Shown piece by piece: positions 52,021-61,119 of a DNA stretch of 64,000 bases. The number at the start of each line of letters is the position of its first letter. Positions within the stretch are counted from its first letter, which is position 1. The stretch comes from an uncultured Lachnospiraceae bacterium (GTDB lineage: Bacteria > Bacillota > Clostridia > Lachnospirales > Lachnospiraceae). A program made the translations under genes and the position numbers. The notes below the pieces were generated by a model. The model saw only the letters and a list, made by a program, of their open reading frames with translations, made no database searches and was not told the DNA's origin. The stretch covers positions 11,745 through 75,744 of the forward strand of contig CAKZZH010000133.1 of NCBI GenBank assembly GCA_937885345.1. Direction: 5' to 3'.

Positions 52021-52052
52021 GCATTAAGTTAACAAATAATGAGGCGTGGATT

Positions 52053-53294
52053 ATGAAATATGATGTGATTATTATTGGTGGCGGCCCTGCAGGAATGATG
52101 GCCGCTATCGCTATGTGTGACAGTAGTCTTAAAACCGCAATAATCGAGCATGGCGACAAAGTGGGGCGTAAAATACTTGTCACCGGCAACGGCAAATGCA
52201 ACCTGACAAATATGAATATGGGCAGGGACTGCTATAACAGCGATTCGGACGGAGCATTTTATGATGTTATCGAAAACTATGATCCTAACTGGCTTATCGG
52301 TAAATTCTGTGACATGGGTATGCTTACCAGAGAAAGGGACGGATATGTTTATCCTGCATCTGAGCAGGCTTCAACCGTTCTTGATACTTTAAGAAACGCC
52401 GTTAATAAGGCCGGCTGCGATGTCATAAGTGAGAGCAATGTCAAGCTTGCAAGCAGGATTTCGGACCGGGAAAAAGGTTTTATAGTTTCGACCGATAAGG
52501 GTGAATATACCTGTGATAAGCTGATCCTTGCATGCGGCTCCAAATGTTATTCCAAGACCGGATCGGACGGTTTCGGATATAAGCTTGCGAGATATTTCGG
52601 GCACAGGATAATCGATGTTATCCCCGCGCTCGGGCCGATTGAGTGCAGTGAGAATTTCTTTCCGGCGCTTAAAGGCGTCCGGGCTAAAGGTAAGATAACC
52701 ATCTCCGGTTACGTAAACCTTAGCGATCGGGGCGAGATTCAGTTTACCGAATACGGAATTTCGGGAATTCCGGTATTTCAGCTGAGCCGCCATATCATAA
52801 GGGCTATTAATATGGGCGAAGATATAGAAGTAGAGCTCGATCTCTACCCGGACCATGCCGAAGAACTCGTTAAGATGTACCTTGACAAATTCAGATCTAC
52901 AGCCGAAGATGTGACCATGCTCCTTAATTCAATGATCAACAAAAAACTTGCCGTTGTTATCGCAAACCGTTGTAAAATAAAGCCTTCAGCGCCTGCCGCA
53001 AGCCTTTCTGATTCGGACCTTGATAAGCTCTGCGATATGATAAAGCATTTTAAGGTGAGCCCTGTAGAAGGCAGAGGATATGATATGGCTCAGGTATGCG
53101 CCGGCGGCGTCGATCTTGAGGAAATCGATACTTCAACCATGGAGTCTCTTAAGTGCAAGGGCCTGTATATATGCGGAGAAATGCTTGATGTTGACGGCAT
53201 TTGCGGCGGATATAATCTTCACTGGGCATTTGCAAGCGGATATCTTGCGGGTCTTGCAGCCGCAGGAATCGTTAAATCGACGCTCGTAACGTAA
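52053..53294 (+). CDS. HI0933/YhiN-like FAD-dependent oxidoreductase
   Basis: The 413-residue flavoprotein has the N-terminal dinucleotide motif IIIGGGPAGMMAAIA (about 5-19), the family's GRKILVTGNGKCNLTN (about 41-56) and the C-terminal GVDLEEIDTSTMESLKCKGLYICGEMLDVDGICGGYN-type FAD closure (split about 350-390). This matches HI0933/YhiN (BaiN-like) proteins; some reduce flavin- or bile-acid-related substrates, but most are uncharacterised. GAGG precedes ATG 52053. A second flavoprotein gene follows after 69 bp. Confidence 0.85.
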   Translation: MKYDVIIIGGGPAGMMAAIAMCDSSLKTAIIEHGDKVGRKILVTGNGKCNLTNMNMGRDCYNSDSDGAFYDVIENYDPNWLIGKFCDMGMLTRERDGYVYPASEQASTVLDTLRNAVNKAGCDVISESNVKLASRISDREKGFIVSTDKGEYTCDKLILACGSKCYSKTGSDGFGYKLARYFGHRIIDVIPALGPIECSENFFPALKGVRAKGKITISGYVNLSDRGEIQFTEYGISGIPVFQLSRHIIRAINMGEDIEVELDLYPDHAEELVKMYLDKFRSTAEDVTMLLNSMINKKLAVVIANRCKIKPSAPAASLSDSDLDKLCDMIKHFKVSPVEGRGYDMAQVCAGGVDLEEIDTSTMESLKCKGLYICGEMLDVDGICGGYNLHWAFASGYLAGLAAAGIVKSTLVT

Positions 53295-53363
53295 AGCGCC
53301 GTATAAATGTAAGTAAAGGACGGGGCATGATCGTTTAAGTGCATGCAGGATGAAGGGGCCCAT

Positions 53364-54977
53364 ATGATAAGAATCAACCAGATTAAAATACCGATAACAA
53401 ATGATATTCAGACTTTGGAGAAAGAGCTTCTTACAAAGCGCATCACATCGATCCTTAAGCTTAAAGACAAGAATTCTTTTACTTATGAAATTGTTAAGAA
53501 ATCAATTGATGCCAGAAAAAAGCCTGAACTTTATTATGTTTACAGCGTGGATGTGGAAATTAAATCACGTAACGGACAGATCGCATCGAAGGACGAAGGA
53601 AAGATCGTTCAAAGACTTAACAATAATAACATTATGTTAACAACGCCGGTGACATTCGCTCTTCCTGCATCGTCCAAACCCCAAAAAGTCATTATTATCG
53701 GGCTCGGGCCGGCCGGACTTTTTTGTGCCCTGGTTCTTGCAAGGCTGGGATATAAGCCTGTGATATTTGAAAGAGGCTCGGATGTCGATAAGAGAACGGC
53801 CATGGTTAAAGCCTTTTGGGAGGGCGGTGCTCTTGATATCAATACCAATGTGCAGTTTGGCGAAGGCGGTGCGGGTACATTTTCCGACGGAAAGCTTAAT
53901 ACCGGAATTCACGATAAAACCGGCATTATCAGGTATGTGCTCGAAACATTTGTAAAGCATGGCGCAAAGAGCGATATTTTATATAGTGCCAAGCCTCATA
54001 TCGGAACCGATGTGCTCTCCGGCATAGTAAAATCAATCAGAAATGAGATCATTAGTCTCGGAGGTGAGGTGCATTTTGAGTCTGCCGTTACGGATGTAGA
54101 GATCGCAAGCGGATCTGTTCGTTCCGTTACTGTAAACAGTAAAGATATATACGAATGTAACAGCCTTGTCGTTGCAACGGGGCATTCGGCGCGTGATACT
54201 TTTAAAATGCTTACCGATAAGGGTCTTGCTATGGAGGGTAAAGCTTTTGCCGTCGGCATGAGAATAATTCATTCGCAGGATTTTATAAATACAAATGCTT
54301 ACGGTAATTCAAGGATTGATCATCTTCCTGCGGCGGATTATAAAGTTACGGCCAGAAGCGCCGGCGGACGCGGCGTATATTCTTTTTGTATGTGTCCGGG
54401 CGGCTATGTTGTCAATGCGTCCTCCGAAGAGGGAATGCTCTGTGTTAACGGTATGAGTTATTCGGGGCGAAACGGCTTGAACGCAAACAGTGCGATCATA
54501 GTAAATGTAGGGCCGGAGGATTTCGGCAACGATATATTGGATGGGATGGCATTTCAGAGAAAACTTGAAAAAGCGGCTTATTCAGCTACGCCTGGAAGGA
54601 TTCCCGTGCAGCTTAATGAAGATTTCAAGGCAGGAAGAATGAGCAGCGGTTTTCCCGGCGTCTTGCCTATGGTCAAGGGTGGTTATGCTTATGGCAATTT
54701 GAGGGAGATTTTACCCGAATATGTTGCAGAATCAATCATTGACGGAATGAAATCTTTTGATAAAATGATAGAAGGGTTTGACTGCGCGGATGCCGTGTGG
54801 GCGGGCGTTGAGAGCAGAACATCTTCACCTGTGAGAATTATCAGAGGTGAGGATTTTATGAGTATTAATTGCCGCGGTCTGTATCCATGCGGTGAAGGCG
54901 CCGGCTATGCGGGCGGTATTACAAGCGCCGCGGTTGACGGCGTAAGGACAGCGCTCAGGATAAATACACGAGATTAA
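53364..54977 (+). CDS. Uncharacterised FAD-dependent dehydrogenase (COG2509-like)
   Basis: This flavoprotein of about 537 residues has an N-terminal small alpha/beta domain (about 1-95, MIRINQIKIPI) before the FAD motif VIIIGLGPAGLFCALVLARL (about 109-128). It has the family segment NVQFGEGGAGTFSDGKLNT near residue 165 and a C-terminal GLYPCGEGAGYAGGITSAAVDG that closes the FAD site. The family is common in clostridia and has no known substrate. ATG 53364 follows AAGGGG by five bases; the in-frame ATG at 53343 has no ribosome-binding site. It is adjacent to the YhiN-like gene, but the two are only distantly related. Confidence 0.85.
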   Translation: MIRINQIKIPITNDIQTLEKELLTKRITSILKLKDKNSFTYEIVKKSIDARKKPELYYVYSVDVEIKSRNGQIASKDEGKIVQRLNNNNIMLTTPVTFALPASSKPQKVIIIGLGPAGLFCALVLARLGYKPVIFERGSDVDKRTAMVKAFWEGGALDINTNVQFGEGGAGTFSDGKLNTGIHDKTGIIRYVLETFVKHGAKSDILYSAKPHIGTDVLSGIVKSIRNEIISLGGEVHFESAVTDVEIASGSVRSVTVNSKDIYECNSLVVATGHSARDTFKMLTDKGLAMEGKAFAVGMRIIHSQDFINTNAYGNSRIDHLPAADYKVTARSAGGRGVYSFCMCPGGYVVNASSEEGMLCVNGMSYSGRNGLNANSAIIVNVGPEDFGNDILDGMAFQRKLEKAAYSATPGRIPVQLNEDFKAGRMSSGFPGVLPMVKGGYAYGNLREILPEYVAESIIDGMKSFDKMIEGFDCADAVWAGVESRTSSPVRIIRGEDFMSINCRGLYPCGEGAGYAGGITSAAVDGVRTALRINTRD

Positions 54978-54994
54978 AGGTCGGGAGATTAATA

Positions 54995-55828
54995 GTGAAT
55001 TACAGAGAGTTACTTAAGGACAAGAAAAGAATAGTTGTTAAGATCGGCTCATCGTCGATCACATATGAGGAAACGGGGCATCTTAATTATAATAAACTTG
55101 AAAGGCTTGTGAGGATCCTGTGTGATATCAAGAATTCCGGCAAGGAGGTTATCCTTGTATCTTCGGGTGCGATCGCGGTCGGAAGACAGGCAGTCGGCAT
55201 CGATCATAAAACGGATATTCTTGCCGAGAAGCAGGCCTGCGCGGCAATCGGACAGGGAAGACTTATGATGACCTATCAGAAGCTTTTCGGTGAATATAAT
55301 CAGCTTACGGCTCAGGTGCTTTTGACCAAATATACGATGGCGGATAACGAAAGTCTGTATAACGCCAGAAACACCTTCAAAGAGCTTCTTAGAATGGGTG
55401 CAATTCCCGTTGTTAACGAGAACGATACCGTATCAACTTATGAGATCGAATTTGGCGATAATGATAAATTATCGGCACTTGTTGCATCTGCGATCGGTGC
55501 CGATCTTCTGATCCTTTTATCGGATATTGACGGGCTGTATACTGCCGATCCCCATATGGATAAGAGTGCCAAACTTATTGATGTGGTTGATGAGATAACC
55601 CCTGAGATTGAAGCACTTGCAGGTGACTCCATGAGCCAGGTAGGAACGGGAGGAATGAGCGCAAAGCTTCATGCTGCTAAGATAGCGACCGCTTCGGGCG
55701 CGGATATGGTGATCGCCAATTCGGCTGATATAGATGTTGTCGAAAGGATCGTTGCCGGCTGCAATGAAGGAACTTTATTCATTGCCCATAAAGATGAGAA
55801 CTTCGATATTATGGATTATTTGGACTGA
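54995..55828 (+). CDS. proB: Glutamate 5-kinase
   Basis: This 277-residue amino-acid kinase catalyses the first step of proline synthesis, phosphorylating glutamate with ATP. Motifs are VVKIGSSSIT at the start, VSSGAIAVGRQAVG (about 50-63), PVVNENDTVST, FGDNDKLSALVA and GTGGMSAKLHAAKIA. It is the short form without a C-terminal PUA domain. The start is GTG 54995 with GGGAG upstream. proA is not adjacent. Confidence 0.93.
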   Translation: MNYRELLKDKKRIVVKIGSSSITYEETGHLNYNKLERLVRILCDIKNSGKEVILVSSGAIAVGRQAVGIDHKTDILAEKQACAAIGQGRLMMTYQKLFGEYNQLTAQVLLTKYTMADNESLYNARNTFKELLRMGAIPVVNENDTVSTYEIEFGDNDKLSALVASAIGADLLILLSDIDGLYTADPHMDKSAKLIDVVDEITPEIEALAGDSMSQVGTGGMSAKLHAAKIATASGADMVIANSADIDVVERIVAGCNEGTLFIAHKDENFDIMDYLD

Positions 55829-55870
55829 TCTTTTACCAATGATACAGCTATACGATTATGAGGTTTGGAT

Positions 55871-56359
55871 ATGGAAAGACCCGATAAAATCAATTATTAT
55901 CTCGATATTGCCGAGACGGTTTCCCAGCGAGGCACATGCCTTAGAAGGCTTTACGGCGCCGTGATCGTTAAGAACGATGAGATTGTTTCGACAGGATATG
56001 TTGGTGCGCCGAGAGGACGCAAGAACTGCAGTGATATGGGTTTTTGCCTCCGTAATAAAATGGGTATCCCAAGGGGTCAGCGCTATGAACTTTGCAGAAG
56101 CGTTCATGCCGAGGCCAATGCAATAATCAGTGCCTCGAGAGAATCAATGATCGGAAGTACTTTATATCTTGTGGGAACAGAGCTTCCAGGAGGAGAATAT
56201 GTTAAGAATGCATCCTGCTGTTCGATGTGTAAGAGACTTGTTATCAATGCCGGAATATCGACCGTAGTAATAAGGGATGACAAGGTCAATTACAGAGTGA
56301 TAGATGTTAATGACTGGGTGATCGACGATGAGTCGATCATGGGCGAATTTGGGTATTGA
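55871..56359 (+). CDS. dCMP deaminase-like cytidylate deaminase (ComEB-like)
   Basis: This 162-residue zinc deaminase of the dCMP/ComEB type has GAVIVKNDEIVSTGYVGAPRG near residue 25, the catalytic VHAEANAI (about 78-85) and zinc cysteines in CCSMCKRL (about 115-122). The usual Pro before the first zinc Cys is replaced, giving SCCSMC. The enzyme makes dUMP from dCMP; a competence role is only by homology of name. ATG 55871 has GAGG eight bases upstream and is chosen over TTG 55865. Confidence 0.85.
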   Translation: MERPDKINYYLDIAETVSQRGTCLRRLYGAVIVKNDEIVSTGYVGAPRGRKNCSDMGFCLRNKMGIPRGQRYELCRSVHAEANAIISASRESMIGSTLYLVGTELPGGEYVKNASCCSMCKRLVINAGISTVVIRDDKVNYRVIDVNDWVIDDESIMGEFGY

Positions 56360-56385
56360 TCACGATTTGAGTTTGAGGTGCGGAT

Positions 56386-56952
56386 ATGATTACCAAGGAT
56401 GAAGCCAGAAAACAGATTAAAGAATTCAGAAGTACGGTTGATGTTCATGAGGTTGATTATATGAGCAGGAAGGCCTGCGACAATCTTATGTCACTCCCCG
56501 AATACAGGTTATATTCTACTATATTCGCATACAGTGCGGTCAACAATGAAGTCGATACTACGCATATCATTACGGATGCTCTTGAAAACGGCAAACAAGT
56601 TGCACTTCCGAGAGTAGTAGACGGGGATATCGTATTTTATGCGATAAGGAATCCGGATGAACTTGAGTTCGGTTTTATGGGGATCCCTGAGCCTCCCGAG
56701 AGAGAAGAATATAAGGTTGATAAGGATGATGTTCTTGTCGTGATCCCGGGGCTTGCCTTTGATTCAAAAGGTAACAGATCCGGTTATGGAAGGGGATTTT
56801 ACGACAGGTTTTTGGCAAAACATCCCGGGTGTATGAAGGTCGGGATCGCTTTTGAGAGGCAGGTTTTTGATGAGCTTGAGAATAACGAGCATGATATAGG
56901 CCTCGATATAATAGTTACGGAAAACAGAATTGTGGATTGCAGGAAACAGTAA
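56386..56952 (+). CDS. 5-formyltetrahydrofolate cyclo-ligase
   Basis: The 188-residue enzyme converts 5-formyl-THF to 5,10-methenyl-THF using ATP. The signature RSGYGRGFYDRFLAKH lies at about 130-145, with VVIPGLAFDSKGNR before it. The N-terminal KDEARKQIKEFR provides ATP-site basic residues. GAGG precedes ATG 56386. The stop is followed within 2 bp by miaB. Confidence 0.92.
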   Translation: MITKDEARKQIKEFRSTVDVHEVDYMSRKACDNLMSLPEYRLYSTIFAYSAVNNEVDTTHIITDALENGKQVALPRVVDGDIVFYAIRNPDELEFGFMGIPEPPEREEYKVDKDDVLVVIPGLAFDSKGNRSGYGRGFYDRFLAKHPGCMKVGIAFERQVFDELENNEHDIGLDIIVTENRIVDCRKQ

Positions 56953-56954
56953 GT

Positions 56955-58397
56955 ATGATTAACAGAAATACCACTCCCGCGCCAAGCGAAGAAGAAGCAC
57001 TCAGGCAAAGGGAATATATCGATAAACTCAAAATATATTTTAGTGATAGGAGCAAAGCTCTGAACAGACCGATCACTTATCATATCACGACTTTCGGATG
57101 CCAGATGAATGCCAGGGATTCCGAGAAACTTGCGGGCGTGCTTGATGAGATCGGTCTTATGTGTGTTGAAGATGAAGAAGCAGATCTGTGCTTCTTTAAC
57201 ACATGCTCTATCAGGGAAAATGCATCCACCAAATTATACGGTCATATCGGCAGAGTCGGTGCAATGAAGAAGAAAAATCCCGATATGATAATCGGTATCT
57301 GCGGCTGTATGATGCAGGAGGCCGATGAAGTAGAGAAGATCAAGAATGAACGCAAATTTGTCGATATTGTCTTCGGAACACATAATATCTTCAAATTTGC
57401 GGAGCTTATCTATAACCGCATTACTTCGGGAAGTATGATAATCGACATCTGGAAAGATACTGATATGATCGTCGAAAATCTTCCGAATACGCGTAAATAT
57501 CCTTTTAAATCAGGCGTTAATATCACTTATGGCTGCGATAATTTTTGTACCTTTTGCATAGTTCCCTATGTCAGAGGAAGAGAGCGCTCAAGAAGAGCGA
57601 TCGATATAGTGAGAGAAGTTGAGAACTTCGTAAGAGACGGAGTTGTGGAAGTAATGCTTCTCGGTCAGAATGTAAATTCATACGGTAAAGGACTTGATGA
57701 GCCTTGCACATTTGCCGAGCTGCTTGAAGCTGTAGCTCATGTAAAGGGCCTTAAGAGAGTGCGCTTTATGACGCCGAATCCCAAGGATATGGGCGATGAT
57801 GTTATTGAAGTTATTAAGAACAATCCCAATATATGCCGTCATATTCATCTTCCTTTACAGTCGGGCAGTACCAGCCTTTTAAGGAGAATGAACAGACATT
57901 ATTCCAAGGAACAGTTTCTTTCACTTGTTTACAGGATAAGAGAGGCAATCCCCGATGTATCCTTAACCACCGATATTATCGTCGGTTTCCCCGGCGAAAC
58001 CGATGAGGATTTTGAAGATACGATAGATGTTGTGAGAAAGTCGGGCTTTGATTCTGCATTCACTTTTATCTATTCACCGAGAGTCGGCACTCCGGCTGCG
58101 CGTTTTGAGGATAAAATTCCCGACGAGATCACCAAAGAAAGATTCGACAGATTGCTTAAATGTGTGGGAGAAGAAGCTGCAAAAAGAAGCGGAAGAGATG
58201 TCGGAAAAACGCTCCCCGTGCTTGTCGAAGACGTGGAAGATCGGGTTGAAGAAGACGGTAAAACGCTTGTTACCGGAAGACTCAGCAATAATATTCTTGT
58301 GCATTTTACAGGCGATGAGAGTCTTATCGGCAAGATAGTTGATGTTACGCTTACGGAAAGTAAGGGCTTTTATTATATGGGAAGGATGGCAGATTAA
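56955..58397 (+). CDS. miaB: tRNA-2-methylthio-N6-dimethylallyladenosine synthase MiaB
   Basis: This radical-SAM methylthiotransferase of about 480 residues modifies A37 of tRNAs reading UNN codons, acting after MiaA. The N-terminal cluster cysteines are in TFGCQMNARDSEK, FNTCSIRENA and GICGCMMQ. The radical-SAM motif is YGCDNFCTFCIVPYVRGRERSR. A C-terminal TRAM domain ends GFYYMGRMAD. ATG 56955 follows AGGAAA by ten bases; TTG 56937 would overlap the previous gene. It overlaps mutS by one base, and miaA lies three genes downstream in the same run. Confidence 0.95.
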   Translation: MINRNTTPAPSEEEALRQREYIDKLKIYFSDRSKALNRPITYHITTFGCQMNARDSEKLAGVLDEIGLMCVEDEEADLCFFNTCSIRENASTKLYGHIGRVGAMKKKNPDMIIGICGCMMQEADEVEKIKNERKFVDIVFGTHNIFKFAELIYNRITSGSMIIDIWKDTDMIVENLPNTRKYPFKSGVNITYGCDNFCTFCIVPYVRGRERSRRAIDIVREVENFVRDGVVEVMLLGQNVNSYGKGLDEPCTFAELLEAVAHVKGLKRVRFMTPNPKDMGDDVIEVIKNNPNICRHIHLPLQSGSTSLLRRMNRHYSKEQFLSLVYRIREAIPDVSLTTDIIVGFPGETDEDFEDTIDVVRKSGFDSAFTFIYSPRVGTPAARFEDKIPDEITKERFDRLLKCVGEEAAKRSGRDVGKTLPVLVEDVEDRVEEDGKTLVTGRLSNNILVHFTGDESLIGKIVDVTLTESKGFYYMGRMAD

Positions 58398-61069
58398 TGG
58401 CAGAGTTCTCACCGATGATGCAAAAATATCTCGAGACCAAGGAGGAGTACAAGGACTGTGTGCTTTTCTATCGTCTCGGAGATTTCTATGAGATGTTCTT
58501 TGATGATGCGGTTATGGTATCTAAGGAGCTTGAGCTGACTCTGACCGGTAAGGAGTGCGGTCAGGAGGAAAGAGCGCCGATGTGCGGCGTTCCGTATCAT
58601 GCTGCGGATACTTATATTAACAGACTTGTCGCTAACGGTCATAAAGTAGCCATCTGTGAGCAGGTAGAAGATCCCAAACTTGCAAAGGGTCTTGTAAAAA
58701 GAGAAGTTATCAGAATTGTTACGCCGGGCACCAATTTCAGTATGGATGCGCTTGAAGAGGGCGTTAACAGTTATTTAATGTGTATCATATCCACCGGCAA
58801 ACAGATCGGAATCGCAACCGTTGATATTACAACGGGTTCTTTTCTTGTTACGGAGTGTGAGAATGCTTCGCAGCTGCTGGATGAGATCAACAAATTTATT
58901 CCAAACGAGATCATTGTCAATGAGTCACTTTCCTTAAATGCGATGGGTGTCTCTGAACTTATCGAGAGACTTAATATTCCCTGCAGTAAGCTTGACGGCT
59001 GGTATTATGAAACCGCGGGCGCACAGAAGATCCTTCGTGAGCATTTCAGAGTGAGCAATCTCGAAGGCCTTGGCCTTAAGGATTATCCGACCGGTGTAAT
59101 AGCGGCCGGTGCGCTTCTTAATTACCTCTATGAGACTCAGAAAAATTCCCTTCCTCATCTTACAAGTATCACGCCTTATTCTACAGGACTTTATATGATC
59201 ATAGACAGCTCCACAAGGCGTAATCTGGAGATTACGGAAACGATGCGTGAGAAGAATAAGAGAGGCTCGCTTCTTTGGGTGCTTGACAGAACCAAGACTG
59301 CAATGGGCGCAAGACTCTTAAGAAATATGCTTCAGCAGCCGCTTATAAGCATTGATGAAATAAACAGAAGGCAGGATGCTATTGAGGAATTATCTTCCAG
59401 GTTTATTGACCGCGAAGATATCCGCGAAGCTCTTGCACCGATATACGATCTGGAGCGACTTATCGGAAGGATTTCCACCAAGAGCGCCGGCCCGCGAGAA
59501 CTGATCGCTTTTAAGAATTCCATTAAAATGCTTCCGGTTATAAAGAGCCTTCTTGCTACGATGGGAAGCCCTCTGATCCGTGATATCTGCGATGAAATAG
59601 ATACACTCGATGATGTTTACGAACTTATCGAGCATTCGATCGTGGATGAACCGCCGCTTACGATCAAAGAAGGTGGGATCATTAAAGCGGGCTTTAACGA
59701 AGAGGTAGACAAGCTAAGAAGTGCCAAAACAGAAGGCAAGAGATGGCTTTCCGAACTTGAGGAAACAGAGAAGGACAGAACGGGAATAAAGGGACTTAAA
59801 GTAAAATACAATAAGGTTTTCGGATATTATCTTGAAGTTACCAATTCATACAAAGACCTTGTGCCCGAGGATTATATACGTAAGCAGACGCTTACCAACG
59901 CGGAGAGATATACAACCCCCAAACTTAAAGAGCTTGAAGAGGTTATACTTGGCGCCGAGGATAAATTATTTTCTCTTGAATACAATATCTTTACGGATAT
60001 AAGGGACAAAGTCGCCATGGAAGTCGTAAGGATTCAGCAAAGTGCAGCCGCCATTGCGGGTATTGATGTATACACCGATCTGTCAGTTGTTGCAGAGCAG
60101 AATAAATATGTGCGTCCCAAGATCAATGATAAAGGTGTTATCCGTATTACGTGCGGACGCCATCCGGTCGTTGAGAAGATGCTCTCAAGCGGCATATTCG
60201 TCGAAAATGACACTTATCTCGACAACGAGGATAAAAGGGTGTCCATAATAACCGGACCGAATATGGCCGGCAAATCGACTTATATGAGGCAGGTGGCACT
60301 TATCACACTTATGGCTCAGATCGGATCTTTTGTTCCTGCCAAGGAAGCGGATATTTGTATCTGCGACAGGATCTTTACAAGAGTCGGCGCATCCGACGAT
60401 CTTTCGAGCGGTCAAAGTACTTTTATGGTTGAGATGACCGAGGTCGCCAATATTCTCAGAAACGCCACCAAAAATTCGCTTCTTATCCTCGATGAGATCG
60501 GAAGAGGAACCAGCACATTCGACGGTTTGTCGATCGCATGGGCGGTTATCGAGCATATTGCAAATCCCGAACTTCTCGGTGCAAAAGCACTTTTTGCCAC
60601 TCATTATCATGAACTTACTGAGCTTGAAGGCAAACTTCCGGCTGTTAACAATTATTGTATTGCCGTTAAAGAGCAGGGCGATGAAATCGTATTTCTTCGT
60701 AAGATCATTAAGGGCGGTGCCGATAAGAGCTACGGCATTCAGGTTGCCAGACTTGCAGGGGTTCCCGCAAGTGTTTTAAGCAGAGCATCCGATATCGCCC
60801 GGCAGCTTTCCGATAATGATATAGCCGTTAAAGCAAGGGAGATCGCATCAAACGCTCCGGGCCTTCCTGTGAGTGATAATATGGCGCAGGTGCCTTTTAA
60901 CAAAAAGAACAATCCAAACGGTTTTACTCAGATTTCTCTCTTTGATTCGTTTAATGCAATGAATTCCAAAGAGCAGAAGATCGTTGATGATATCAAAGCA
61001 CTTGATATTTCATCACTTACACCGCTTGAAGCGTTAAATAAACTTGATGAATATAAGAAACAGTTGTAA
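58397..61069 (+). CDS. mutS: DNA mismatch repair protein MutS
   Basis: The 890-residue MutS has the mismatch-reading motif LGDFYEMFFDDA (Phe-x-Glu) at about 27-38. Its connector, lever and clamp regions are intact. The ATPase has Walker A GPNMAGKST (620-628), the family stretch SDDLSSGQSTFMVEM, Walker B LLILDEIGRGTSTFDG, and FATHYHELTELE. A beta-clamp-like QISLFD motif lies near residue 850. It recognises mismatches and recruits MutL. The start overlaps the miaB stop. MutL follows after 50 bp. Confidence 0.97.
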   Translation: MAEFSPMMQKYLETKEEYKDCVLFYRLGDFYEMFFDDAVMVSKELELTLTGKECGQEERAPMCGVPYHAADTYINRLVANGHKVAICEQVEDPKLAKGLVKREVIRIVTPGTNFSMDALEEGVNSYLMCIISTGKQIGIATVDITTGSFLVTECENASQLLDEINKFIPNEIIVNESLSLNAMGVSELIERLNIPCSKLDGWYYETAGAQKILREHFRVSNLEGLGLKDYPTGVIAAGALLNYLYETQKNSLPHLTSITPYSTGLYMIIDSSTRRNLEITETMREKNKRGSLLWVLDRTKTAMGARLLRNMLQQPLISIDEINRRQDAIEELSSRFIDREDIREALAPIYDLERLIGRISTKSAGPRELIAFKNSIKMLPVIKSLLATMGSPLIRDICDEIDTLDDVYELIEHSIVDEPPLTIKEGGIIKAGFNEEVDKLRSAKTEGKRWLSELEETEKDRTGIKGLKVKYNKVFGYYLEVTNSYKDLVPEDYIRKQTLTNAERYTTPKLKELEEVILGAEDKLFSLEYNIFTDIRDKVAMEVVRIQQSAAAIAGIDVYTDLSVVAEQNKYVRPKINDKGVIRITCGRHPVVEKMLSSGIFVENDTYLDNEDKRVSIITGPNMAGKSTYMRQVALITLMAQIGSFVPAKEADICICDRIFTRVGASDDLSSGQSTFMVEMTEVANILRNATKNSLLILDEIGRGTSTFDGLSIAWAVIEHIANPELLGAKALFATHYHELTELEGKLPAVNNYCIAVKEQGDEIVFLRKIIKGGADKSYGIQVARLAGVPASVLSRASDIARQLSDNDIAVKAREIASNAPGLPVSDNMAQVPFNKKNNPNGFTQISLFDSFNAMNSKEQKIVDDIKALDISSLTPLEALNKLDEYKKQL

Positions 61070-61119
61070 ACGGCAATGAGTGTGCGGCGCAGGTATCGAT
61101 AATTACGGGAGTTAATCAG

